From Micavibrio aeruginosavorus (GTDB lineage: Bacteria; Pseudomonadota; Alphaproteobacteria; Micavibrionales; Micavibrionaceae), in assembly GCA_003240795.1 (NCBI GenBank), contig QFNK01000101.1, positions 1 to 6,826 on the forward strand: a stretch of DNA of 6,826 bases. The letters run 5' to 3'. The notes under the pieces are model-generated. The model worked only from the letters and a program-made list of their open reading frames with translations. It ran no database searches and was not told the origin of the DNA. Positions 1 to 6,159 of this stretch are shown piece after piece. Position 1 is the stretch's first letter, and each line of letters starts with the position of its first letter. The position numbers and the translations under genes were made by a program.

Positions 1-398
1 GCCGCCGCACTCATGCGGACATTTTCCGCCTCGACCTGATCCAGCAAACTCTGCACGCGCTCGTTCGTGGTGTTCAGGTTGGAAAAGGCCGGTATCATCC
101 GGTTATATTCCGCGCGAAGCGCGCCAACCGCCTGTTCCAGAGCGGAGATGCGGGCATTGACGGACGATGCGTCTATCGGCGCAGCAGCCGCGGCGGGGAC
201 TGCCTCAACCGGGGTCAGTGTATCACTGTCACTCAGAAGCAGCGGCGTCGGCGCCGGCGCGGACATCGCCGCATCCATTTCGGAAATCGGCGGCATGGGC
301 GCGGATGTCTTGACCTCATCCCCGCCGGAAGAACAGGCCGACAGCGCGGCAACGGACAGGCTGAGAAGAAGGGCTTTGAATGTCATGGAGCGGGACAT
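1..398 (-). CDS. Putative outer-membrane lipoprotein with coiled-coil segment (C-terminus cut by window edge)
   Basis: The frame is open from the ATG at 398 to the left edge, giving about 132 residues with no stop, so the gene is partial. The N-terminus (MSRSMTFKALLLSLSVAALS) is a type II signal peptide: basic start, hydrophobic core, then lipobox L-S-A-C with the acylated cysteine at residue 22. Serine and glycine follow the cysteine (no Asp at +2), which fits sorting to the outer membrane by the enterobacterial rule. Residues 30-75 are a low-complexity Ala/Pro/Ser linker. From about residue 80 the chain turns into heptad-like helix (ISALEQAVGALRAEYN, later VQSLLDQVEAENVRM), suggesting a coiled coil. 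An AAAGGA ribosome binding site lies 6 bases before the ATG and supports this start over the in-frame ATG at 386. It is last in the minus-strand series, 134 bases after the transferase gene. The family is not recognised and the function is unknown; the missing C-terminus probably holds the informative domain. Confidence 0.8.
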   Translation of the reverse strand, partial: MSRSMTFKALLLSLSVAALSACSSGGDEVKTSAPMPPISEMDAAMSAPAPTPLLLSDSDTLTPVEAVPAAAAAPIDASSVNARISALEQAVGALRAEYNRMIPAFSNLNTTNERVQSLLDQVEAENVRMSAA

Positions 399-417
399 GA
401 AGGGTCCTTTGGAAAAG

Positions 418-445
418 GTATTAATTTCAATCTATGGTCAGGCAA
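418..445 (-). promoter_or_regulatory. Weak candidate promoter for the lipoprotein gene
   Basis: On the minus strand, TTGCCT (445-440) and TAATAC (423-418) are separated by 16 bases in an AT-rich gap upstream of the lipoprotein start. Both hexamers match the sigma-70 consensus only partly, and the implied leader is very short. The 134-base gap makes a separate promoter plausible, but these exact boxes are a guess. Confidence 0.22.
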
Positions 446-532
446 AAAGCCTTTAAAATCAACACATCCACAAATCACCCACAATGTTATACACAAGGTG
501 GCCGCTCCGCAAGTGCTTGAAGGGAATGAAAA

Positions 533-1600
533 CTAGGCGTTCGAGCGTCCCCGTGCCCGCAGCGCGCGGGACCAGAGCGTATAACCCCTCGGATGCATGA
601 TTGCGAGCGTATGCGCCCCGAACAGCGCCAGCCAGCTATAGAACAGCGCCCATGCCGGAACTCCGGATGCCTGCGCTGTATAGGCAAGCAGGCTGAAAAA
701 TACGGCGATGGCAAGGATCAGAACGGTCGTACGGCCGGGCGCCACGCCTGCGTCGAGGAAACGGTGATGCAGATGGCGGCGGTCGGCATTGAACGGATGC
801 AGCCCCCGCGCACTCCGCGCAATGAACAGTGCGAAGGCATCCATGACCGGAAGCGCGATAAACCAGATAACGGTCGCGGGCGCGATAAACGCCCCCGTCC
901 CTTGCGTCAGCTTGATACAGAACCAGCCGAGGATAAGCCCGAGCGAAAGCGTCCCCGCGTCGCCGAGGAAAACTGAGGCACGCTTGCGCCAAGGCGCACG
1001 CATGTTAAGGGCCAGAAAGCCGCCAAGCGCGCCAATCAGGATGGCCAGCGCCCAGAACGGCTCCCACGCGCCTACGCCCGCGCACATTACCGCCATCCAG
1101 AGGGCGACCTGCGCGCACAGGCCGGACGCGAGCCCGTCGACCCCGTCCGCCATATTGATGGCATTCATCAAAAGGACGATGGCCATGATCGTAAAACCTT
1201 TGGACAGGAAACCGACCTCGACATCGCCGAACCCGAACAGATTGCCGAGCCAGCCGATCTGCGCGTTGCCGAAGATAACGACATACGCCGCCGTCAAGAT
1301 CATGATGGCCAGCTTGACGAACGGTTTGACCGTAAATGCATCGTCGATCGCGCCCATGGCGAGGATGGTGCAAACGCCGATAATGAGAGGCAAAGGCACG
1401 ATCTCCTTCAATCCCGCGAAATGACAGACCGTAAGAAAGACCGGCAGAAGCACCAGCCCGCCGATCGGCGGAACCGGATTGTCATGCTTCTTGCGTCCGC
1501 CCGGCTTGTCCGCAAACCCGACTTTCAACGCAACGGCGCGCCCTGCTATCAGAAGCAGCGCGGTCGCGGCAAACGCAATGAATGGATATAGAAGAGACAA
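533..1600 (-). CDS. Undecaprenyl-phosphate sugar-1-phosphate transferase, WecA/TagO/MraY superfamily (glycosyltransferase 4)
   Basis: This is an integral inner-membrane enzyme of 355 residues. It is predicted to move a sugar-1-phosphate, probably GlcNAc-1-P, from UDP-sugar to undecaprenyl phosphate, the first step of O-antigen, teichoic-acid-like or other surface glycans. Family motifs appear in order: DKPGGRKKH (31-39), GAIDD with the paired aspartates 86-87, NAINMADGVDGLA (146-158), FLGDAG (211-216), and HPFNADRRHLHH (268-279), the cytoplasmic His-rich loop of the family. About ten hydrophobic segments lie between them. The cytoplasmic DKPGGRKxH motif and the HLHH loop point to the WecA/TagO branch rather than true MraY. 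The frame has no early ATG. I chose the TTG at 1600 because AGGGGG lies 6 bases upstream and the first membrane helix then begins at once, as in the family. A TTG at 1660 would add 20 residues but has no ribosome binding site. The exact sugar cannot be read from sequence, so no gene symbol is given. Confidence 0.9.
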   Translation of the reverse strand: MSLLYPFIAFAATALLLIAGRAVALKVGFADKPGGRKKHDNPVPPIGGLVLLPVFLTVCHFAGLKEIVPLPLIIGVCTILAMGAIDDAFTVKPFVKLAIMILTAAYVVIFGNAQIGWLGNLFGFGDVEVGFLSKGFTIMAIVLLMNAINMADGVDGLASGLCAQVALWMAVMCAGVGAWEPFWALAILIGALGGFLALNMRAPWRKRASVFLGDAGTLSLGLILGWFCIKLTQGTGAFIAPATVIWFIALPVMDAFALFIARSARGLHPFNADRRHLHHRFLDAGVAPGRTTVLILAIAVFFSLLAYTAQASGVPAWALFYSWLALFGAHTLAIMHPRGYTLWSRALRARGRSNA

Positions 1601-1606
1601 GCTTTT

Positions 1607-1665
1607 CCCCCTGAAAGGCTGGATACGCCTTCTTTTACCTGCGTGCGGGAATACAGGCAAGGGGG
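1607..1665 (-). promoter_or_regulatory. Predicted structured leader that masks the ribosome binding site of the WecA-like gene
   Basis: On the minus strand, CCCCCT (1665-1660) is complementary to AGGGGG (1612-1607), the ribosome binding site of the downstream TTG start. The enclosed bases form two more small hairpins: CCTG/CAGG (1657-1654 with 1641-1638) and AAGGC/GCCTT (1631-1627 with 1619-1615). Linkers are 2, 6 and 2 bases, so the three stems could make a compact three-way junction. Pairing was found by eye only. It may represent translational control or be chance. It resembles no riboswitch class I know. Confidence 0.35.
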
Positions 1666-1683
1666 TTTTGTGAAGGCGGCCTT

Positions 1684-1857
1684 TTACGCCTCGCCGCTGA
1701 TCAAGCGGCCAATCGTCGCGAACATGGCCGCGAGCGTTTCACCAAAGGTAAAGACACCGGCGGAGATAACGACGGTGATCAGCGCGACGATCAGCCCGTA
1801 TTCGATCGCTGTCGCGCCGTTTGTGTCACGAACCCACTTCCTGAAAATGGCCGTCAT
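1684..1857 (-). CDS. Flp/Fap-type pilin subunit (class IVb prepilin)
   Basis: A 57-residue protein with the form of the Flp pilin family, the major subunit of tight-adherence (Tad) pili. Residues 1-14 are a short basic leader ending MTAIFRKWVRDTNG. The prepilin peptidase site is G14 followed by ATAIEY, with the conserved Glu at +5 (E19) and Tyr at +6 (Y20) of the mature chain. A hydrophobic helix of about 20 residues follows (GLIVALITVVISAGVFTF), and a short tail ends the protein, as usual for Flp. The ATG at 1857 was chosen because GGGAGGG sits 5 bases upstream; an in-frame ATG at 1881 would add eight residues that are not part of the family. It lies 56 bases after mnmC and 83 bases before the WecA-like gene. 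No other tad/cpa gene is in the window, so assembly machinery must be encoded elsewhere or the gene is an orphan copy. Confidence 0.92.
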   Translation of the reverse strand: MTAIFRKWVRDTNGATAIEYGLIVALITVVISAGVFTFGETLAAMFATIGRLISGEA

Positions 1858-1913
1858 GTTTTCCCTCCCGTTTCCATACAAATGGTAACACAGCCAAGGC
1901 TGAGAACGGTATC

Positions 1914-3677
1914 TTAAACGGCCTTGCCCTGAAATCTTTGCGGCGACAGCGCCTTAACACTTGCTTTACCAAGACAGTAAGGCCCGCCGCGCGCCATGTC
2001 CGCAATCAGGTGCGCCGCCATCAGGGATGAAATGATGCCATGCGATCCGTGCGCCGTGCTGACAAACCCGCCTTCGATCATCCCCACGACCGGAAAACGG
2101 TCACGTGCGGATGTACGCAGCGAGGCACGGCTGCCGCATATATCCATTTTGGGGAAAGACGGCAATGCCGCGGCAAGGTTTGCAAGATTCGCCGCGTCGT
2201 CCTCCACGCGCACGTTGGTATCGGACATCCATTTCTGGAATGTCGATCCCACCGTATGAACTCCGTCCACAGCAGGCGCGACATAGCCGCTATATCCGAT
2301 ACTGGTTTCAAGCCTTGCACTCTCATCCATTGCCGCCGCAAACGTAATCTGCCCCCGCACGGTGTGAAGCGGCAAACCCGCCAGCGCCGGATGCTCCGGT
2401 GATCCCGCCCCCACCGCATAAACGGCAGGCATCCCCTCCGGCATATCTCCGGCCAGCGGGACACCGGCCGCGTAAGCCTTACATAGCGCCAAAGGACTGA
2501 TCGACGCCGACCGTGATAAATACAGCGCGGGATGACCGACCGTCACGCCTGCAATTTTAGACGCTTCCGCCGCGTCTGCCACGCGCATCAGGGACGCGTC
2601 CCAGCCCCAGTTTTCCGCCGTGCGGGACAGTTTCTTTTCCTTCTCAGCATCCGTGATCAGGTGGAGCGCCCCGTGCACCTGATACCCCGTCCCCTCAAGC
2701 AACGGAAAAACCCGCGCGGCCATCGCGAACGCCGCGGCATAGAAATCCGAATCCGCCGTGCGGAACGCCGAAAAGCGCGGGTTGATAAGGCCTATGGGAT
2801 TCCCCGACGCCCCGGACGCTATCCCGTTCGGATCATAGAGAACGGGCTCAAACCCGTATTGCCTCAAAACATAGGCCGCCGCACATCCCGCAAGCCCCGC
2901 GCCGTGAACGGCGATCCGCGTCCCGCGCTCGTACAAGGGCTTCGCCCGCTCCCGTTCGCCGTTAAAGCGTCCAGCCAGCATATCGGCCTTCCACCCGAAA
3001 CCCTTGCGTTTTTCCACGGTAAATCCGGCTTCGCGCAAACCGCGCTTCACAAATCCCGCCGCCGTGAATGTCGCGAATGTCGTATCCTTGTGGCTCAGCC
3101 GCGCCATCTCCCTGAAAACCGTCTCCGTCCACATGTCGGGATTTTTCGACGGCGTGAACCCGTCGAGGAACCACGCATCGACGCTGCCCTCGATCTGCGG
3201 CAGAACCTCGTTCGCGTCCCCGAACACGAGGGTAAGCGCAACGCGGTTATCGAACACCATCCTATGAAATCCCGGCACATTCATCGGATATTGCGCGGTC
3301 ATCTTGTCCAGATAGGGCGCGAGCCGCTCCGCCCACGGGGACAGCCCCTTGCGGATATCCTCCACACGAAGCGGATATTTCTCGACACTGACGAAATCGA
3401 GGAAAGCCCCCACTTCCGCCGTCTTTTCAAACGCCTCCCACGCAACAAGGAAGTTCAAACCCGTGCCGAACCCCGTCTCCCCGATGCAGAACCGCGCCTT
3501 CCCTTGCCATGCTTCGGGTAAGTTGTTACCGTTCAGGAAGACATGCTCCGTCTCCGCCGCGCCGTCTTTGGCGGAGAAATACACATCGTCGAACTGTTCA
3601 GATCTTGGCGTGTCCGTCATGCCATCCCATATAAAGGAAGTGCCGCGCCGTGAACAGCGCGTAAAAGCTCCCTCCAC
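1914..3677 (-). CDS. mnmC: Bifunctional tRNA 5-methylaminomethyl-2-thiouridine biosynthesis protein MnmC
   Basis: A cytoplasmic enzyme that finishes the mnm5s2U modification at wobble position 34 of some tRNAs. The FAD domain removes the carboxymethyl group of cmnm5(s2)U, and the methyltransferase domain methylates the resulting nm5 group with S-adenosylmethionine. The N-terminal domain (about 20-245) carries FDDVYFS (29-35), the SAM-binding GETGFGTGLNF (66-76), and WFLDGFTPSKNPDMW (169-183), a hallmark of this family. The FAD domain starts at about 254 with the dinucleotide-binding IAVHGAGLAGCAAAYV, then SGASGNPIGLINPRF, LPLHTVRGQ (435-443) and DRFPVVG near the end. The 587-residue length is somewhat short of the E. 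coli protein (about 670) but both domains are complete. The start is uncertain. GTG 3677 is preferred because the preceding SFIWDG resembles the first strand of the family, but it lacks a good ribosome binding site. ATG 3620 is the alternative and would remove 19 residues. It diverges from dcp. Confidence 0.93.
   Translation of the reverse strand: MEGAFTRCSRRGTSFIWDGMTDTPRSEQFDDVYFSAKDGAAETEHVFLNGNNLPEAWQGKARFCIGETGFGTGLNFLVAWEAFEKTAEVGAFLDFVSVEKYPLRVEDIRKGLSPWAERLAPYLDKMTAQYPMNVPGFHRMVFDNRVALTLVFGDANEVLPQIEGSVDAWFLDGFTPSKNPDMWTETVFREMARLSHKDTTFATFTAAGFVKRGLREAGFTVEKRKGFGWKADMLAGRFNGERERAKPLYERGTRIAVHGAGLAGCAAAYVLRQYGFEPVLYDPNGIASGASGNPIGLINPRFSAFRTADSDFYAAAFAMAARVFPLLEGTGYQVHGALHLITDAEKEKKLSRTAENWGWDASLMRVADAAEASKIAGVTVGHPALYLSRSASISPLALCKAYAAGVPLAGDMPEGMPAVYAVGAGSPEHPALAGLPLHTVRGQITFAAAMDESARLETSIGYSGYVAPAVDGVHTVGSTFQKWMSDTNVRVEDDAANLANLAAALPSFPKMDICGSRASLRTSARDRFPVVGMIEGGFVSTAHGSHGIISSLMAAHLIADMARGGPYCLGKASVKALSPQRFQGKAV
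3605..3635 (+). promoter_or_regulatory. Candidate promoter for dcp, inside the 5' end of mnmC
   Basis: TTGGCG (3605-3610) and an AT-rich CATATAAA run (3628-3635) lie 17 to 19 bases apart on the plus strand, depending on the hexamer chosen. They would give dcp a leader of roughly 55 bases. Only about 19 bases separate the likely mnmC and dcp starts, so the dcp promoter has to overlap mnmC coding sequence. The spacing is not ideal and no experimental signal is visible. Confidence 0.3.
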
Positions 3678-3696
3678 CTATGAAAGAGTTTAAAGA

Positions 3697-5754
3697 ATGA
3701 CCGCTACCGACAAAAACCCCCTCCTCGCCGGTTTCAAGAGCCAGCACGAAGCCCCGCCTTTCGACATTATACAGGAGGAACATTACCTGCCCGCGGTCAA
3801 GGCCGCGATCGAGGAAGCGCGTACAAACATCGCCGCCATTCGCGACAATACAGAAAACCCGACCTTTGAAAACACCATCGCCGCAATGGAGCTCGCCTCC
3901 GAAAAACTCGGCACGGTAACGGGCATTTTCTACAACCAGCTTTCCGCCGCCGCGACGGATCAGATGGAAGAGCTGGCGCAGGAAATCGGCCCCATCAATT
4001 CCAATTTCGGCAGCGACATCATCATGGACGCGGCCCTCTTCAAACGCGTGAAGGCCGTTTACGACGCGCGCGAAACGCTGAACCTCACCGATGAACAAAG
4101 CACCGTGCTCGAAGACTCCTACAAAGGGTTTGTCCGCGGCGGCGCGCTTCTGGATGAAGCGGGCAAGCAGCGCATGCGTGAAATCAACGAACAGCTTTCC
4201 GTCCTCGGCCCCGACTTCGCCAAGAACATCAAGAAATCCTCAGAGGCCTTCACCCTCGTCATCGACGATGAAGAGGATCTGGCCGGCTTGCCGCAAAACG
4301 CAAAAGATGCGGCGGCATTGGAGGCCGAAGAACGCGGCCAGAAAGGCAAATGGGTCTTTACGCTGGATTACCCGAGCTTCTCGCCCTTCATCACCTACGC
4401 CGACAACCGGGCACTGCGCGAAAAAATCTGGCGCGCCTTCGGATCGCGCGCTTTCGGCGATCAATACGACAATTCTGAAAACATCCTGAAGATCGTCAAA
4501 TTGAAGGACGAGCGCGCAAAACTTCTCGGCTACAAGAACCATGCTGACTACGTGCTCGAACACCGCATGGCGAAAACGCCCGAAGCCGTAATGGGTTTCC
4601 TGAACAAGCTTCTCGCGATGTATAAACCTTCCGCGCAAAAAGACCTGCAAACCCTGCAGGATTTCGCCAAAGAAGCCGGCATGATGGAGGAGCTGAAACC
4701 ATGGGACATTTCCTATTACAGTGAAAAACTGAAGGAAAAACTCTTCGATTTCTCTGACGAAGACTTCCGTCCCTACTTCCCGCTGCTTCCCGTTCTGGAG
4801 GGAACCTTCACGCACTTCTCCAAGCTTTTTGACATCACCTTCACCGCCGCGCACTATCCCGTCTGGCACGAGGATGTCGTGACATATGAAGTAACCGACA
4901 ACAAGACGGGCGAATTCCTCGGCCTGTTCTATGCCGACTTCTACCCGCGCAAGGGCAAGAAACCGGGCGCATGGATGACGTCTTACCGCGAACAGGGGAT
5001 GTTCACGGGCGGCATGAAACGCCCGCTTGTCGCCATCGTCTGCAACTTCACGAAACCGACGAAGGAAGCGCCATCGCTCCTCACCCATGACGAAGTTTTG
5101 ACCCTGTTCCACGAAATGGGCCATGCGATGCACATGATGCTCTCCGACGTTACCTACGCCTCCCATGCCGGAACGGGCGTATTGTGGGACTTTGTGGAGC
5201 TTCCCTCGCAGGTCCAGGAAAACTGGGCCTATACCAAGGAAACGCTCGACATCTTCGCGCGGCACTACCAGACAGGCGAAAAAATCCCCGCCGATCTGGT
5301 GCAGAAACTCAACGACGCGAAAAACTTCTTCGTCGGCTGGATGGGCTTGCGCCAGACAAATCTCGGCCTTCTAGACATGGCCTGGCATTCAACAGATCCG
5401 TCCGCAATCACCGACGTGGCCGCGTTCGAGGATGATGTGACAAAGAACTCAACCCTCTTCCCGCGTCTTGCGGGACCGAGCTCCACCTCCTTTGGCCATA
5501 TCTTCGGCGGCGGGTATTCGGCAGGCTATTACAGCTATAAGTGGGCGGAAGTGCTCGACGCCGACACGTTCGAGCTGTTCCTCGAAAAAGGTCTATATGA
5601 TGCGGAGACCGCCGCAAAGTACCGCAGCGAAATTCTGGCGAAAGGCGGCAGCCGCGATCCCGCGATCCTCTACCGCAACTTCCGCGGACGTGACGCTGAT
5701 CCGGATGCCCTTCTCCGCCGCGAGGGAATACTGGCGAAAACCAAAGCAGCCTAG
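3697..5754 (+). CDS. dcp: Peptidyl-dipeptidase Dcp (M3A family zinc metallopeptidase)
   Basis: A soluble zinc peptidase of 685 residues, almost the length of E. coli Dcp (681), which removes dipeptides from the C-termini of peptides. The active site is FHEMGH: zinc ligands H472 and H476 with catalytic E473. The third ligand is E501 in DFVELPSQVQENW, 25 residues after the second histidine as in the family. The substrate-binding segment GHIFGGGYSAGYYSY supplies H601, Y607 and Y614. The N-terminus (PPFDIIQEEHYLPAV, then PTFENTI) and the end (RGRDADPDALLRREGIL) match Dcp better than oligopeptidase A. There is no signal peptide, so it probably acts in the cytoplasm. AAAGAG lies 8 bases before the ATG as a modest ribosome binding site. 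It is a single-gene unit, divergent from mnmC and closed by the terminator at 5778-5811. No key residue is missing. Confidence 0.95.
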   Translation: MTATDKNPLLAGFKSQHEAPPFDIIQEEHYLPAVKAAIEEARTNIAAIRDNTENPTFENTIAAMELASEKLGTVTGIFYNQLSAAATDQMEELAQEIGPINSNFGSDIIMDAALFKRVKAVYDARETLNLTDEQSTVLEDSYKGFVRGGALLDEAGKQRMREINEQLSVLGPDFAKNIKKSSEAFTLVIDDEEDLAGLPQNAKDAAALEAEERGQKGKWVFTLDYPSFSPFITYADNRALREKIWRAFGSRAFGDQYDNSENILKIVKLKDERAKLLGYKNHADYVLEHRMAKTPEAVMGFLNKLLAMYKPSAQKDLQTLQDFAKEAGMMEELKPWDISYYSEKLKEKLFDFSDEDFRPYFPLLPVLEGTFTHFSKLFDITFTAAHYPVWHEDVVTYEVTDNKTGEFLGLFYADFYPRKGKKPGAWMTSYREQGMFTGGMKRPLVAIVCNFTKPTKEAPSLLTHDEVLTLFHEMGHAMHMMLSDVTYASHAGTGVLWDFVELPSQVQENWAYTKETLDIFARHYQTGEKIPADLVQKLNDAKNFFVGWMGLRQTNLGLLDMAWHSTDPSAITDVAAFEDDVTKNSTLFPRLAGPSSTSFGHIFGGGYSAGYYSYKWAEVLDADTFELFLEKGLYDAETAAKYRSEILAKGGSRDPAILYRNFRGRDADPDALLRREGILAKTKAA

Positions 5755-5777
5755 CCAGACATAACTTTTAAAAAATC

Positions 5778-5811
5778 AAAGCCCGCGGCCTTACCGGCAT
5801 GCGGGCTTTTT
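5778..5811 (+). terminator. Rho-independent terminator of dcp
   Basis: AAAGCCCGC (5778-5786) pairs perfectly with GCGGGCTTT (5801-5809) around a 14-base loop that can itself pair GCC with GGC. The stem runs into TTTTT (5807-5811). It starts 23 bases after the dcp stop. An A-rich run on the left (5770-5775) means it could also stop transcripts coming from the right. Confidence 0.88.
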
Positions 5812-5837
5812 AATTGGCCAGACGCAAGCAGTTGGGC

Positions 5838-5876
5838 AAAAACAAAACGGAGCCTTTGGTTTCCCAAAGCGCTCCG
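5838..5876 (-). terminator. Strong rho-independent terminator of the predicted small RNA
   Basis: On the minus strand, CGGAGC plus CTTTGG pair with CCAAAG plus GCTCCG, giving 12 base pairs interrupted by one bulged G (complement of C5870), with a GAAA loop. TTTTGTTTTT (5847-5838) follows directly. On the plus strand the hairpin is followed by GC-rich sequence, so the signal is directional. No minus-strand protein gene ends here, so it must close a non-coding transcript. Confidence 0.85.
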
Positions 5877-6010
5877 CCGTGTGTGGTGGGAGGGTTGCTC
5901 CCCCCTCTTTACTGCCGTTAAGAGTACACTTTTTCTCTGTCTGCCGCCCTTTGTGTGGGGAACCTTCCGGGCGGCGAAAACAGGCCAACTTGATTGATTT
6001 CCAAGCTGAG
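5838..6010 (-). ncRNA. Predicted independent small RNA, unassigned family (about 170 nt)
   Basis: The region is bounded by a TTGACA box (6045-6040) upstream and a strong intrinsic terminator (5838-5876) downstream, and has no credible coding frame; the 84 to 89-codon frames across it have no family character or good start. Visible stems on the minus strand: GCCGCCC (5976-5970) with GGGCGGC (5950-5944), CTCTT (5924-5920) with AAGAG (5909-5905), and GGGGGG (5905-5900) with CCCTCC (5893-5888). Longer-range alternatives also exist: TTCGCCG can pair with CGGCGGA next to the terminator, and GGTTCCCC with GGGG...AACC. These would make a long rod with an internal bubble, reminiscent of 6S RNA in size and shape. 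I cannot confirm 6S from sequence, and the usual zapA/ygfA neighbours are absent. The 5' end near 6010 is inferred from promoter spacing. It is convergent with dcp and divergent from the XRE gene. Confidence 0.55.
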
Positions 6011-6016
6011 GTTGGG

Positions 6017-6045
6017 ACAATCTTAAATTCAGCCCCGCTTGTCAA
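6017..6045 (-). promoter_or_regulatory. Candidate promoter of the small RNA
   Basis: A perfect TTGACA -35 box (6045-6040, minus strand) is followed 17 bases later by GATTGT (6022-6017), a poor -10 match. Alphaproteobacterial promoters often have a strong TTGAC and a weak -10. Its position fits the structured region and terminator downstream. Confidence 0.45.
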
Positions 6046-6075
6046 CGCTTTTTTTAGGAATTTTTAACGCTTTTT
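6044..6075. repeat. Direct repeat AACGCTTTTT, two copies at 22-base period
   Basis: AACGCTTTTT occurs at 6044-6053 and 6066-6075, start to start 22 bases, about two helical turns. The first copy overlaps the -35 box of the small RNA and both lie upstream of the XRE gene. The spacing would put two bound proteins on the same DNA face, so this is a candidate operator, for example for autoregulation by the XRE protein. Two copies in a T-rich stretch could also be chance. Confidence 0.45.
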
Positions 6076-6077
6076 CC

Positions 6078-6106
6078 TTGCATCATTTTACAGATTGGAG
6101 TAATTA
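6078..6106 (+). promoter_or_regulatory. Candidate promoter for the XRE regulator gene
   Basis: TTGCAT (6078-6083) and TAATTA (6101-6106) are spaced by exactly 17 bases. Transcription would start near 6113, inside the 12-codon leader ORF, and leave a leader of about 45 bases before the XRE ATG. An alternative is TTGTCA (6039-6044) with TTTTAA (6062-6067), also 17 bases apart, which would include the leader ORF in the transcript. Confidence 0.35.
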
Positions 6107-6107
6107 A

Positions 6108-6146
6108 ATGTCCGAGTTTATGGGTGTAACTGCTTTAGCGATTTGA
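6108..6146 (+). CDS. Possible 12-residue leader peptide before the XRE gene
   Basis: ATG 6108 opens a 12-codon frame (MSEFMGVTALAI) ending at TGA 6144-6146. It has a good ribosome binding site, TTGGAG, with GGAG 7 bases before the ATG, better than that of the XRE gene 13 bases downstream. Its ending so close to the XRE start suggests translational coupling if it is translated. No codon bias or family supports it, and the nearest candidate promoter would start transcription after its ATG. Confidence 0.25.
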   Translation: MSEFMGVTALAI

Positions 6147-6159
6147 AAATATTATAGAA

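Noticed and set aside
440..452. AGGCAAAAAGCCT hairpin between the transferase and lipoprotein genes
   Set aside because: Only 4 base pairs and no proper T-run after the stem on the minus strand; too weak to call a terminator.
67..456. A 129-codon plus-strand frame over the lipoprotein gene
   Set aside because: The minus strand encodes a signal peptide with lipobox and has a ribosome binding site; the plus frame is a low-complexity shadow.
1891..1902. Palindrome CAGCCAAGGCTG between mnmC and the pilin gene
   Set aside because: It is short, isolated and lacks a T-run or promoter context; likely chance.
2532..3521. A 329-codon open frame on the plus strand across mnmC
   Set aside because: It is antisense to a clearly identified mnmC; the product is Arg/His/Pro-rich with no family features. 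Such frames arise from GC-rich third positions in the true gene.
4240..5265. A 341-codon open frame on the minus strand across dcp
   Set aside because: It covers the conserved Dcp zinc site in antisense and its product (many Phe, Arg, Val, Gly) looks like a codon-bias shadow.
5943..5976. CCGGAAGG motif in the small RNA, as in the SRP RNA tetraloop region
   Set aside because: The rest of the SRP signature (GGUCAGG before, AAGCAGCC after) is missing, and the surrounding stem is a different shape.
5751..6045. 84 and 89-codon minus-strand frames in the intergenic region
   Set aside because: They run through two terminator hairpins and have no codon bias, good start or family match; the non-coding RNA explanation fits better.
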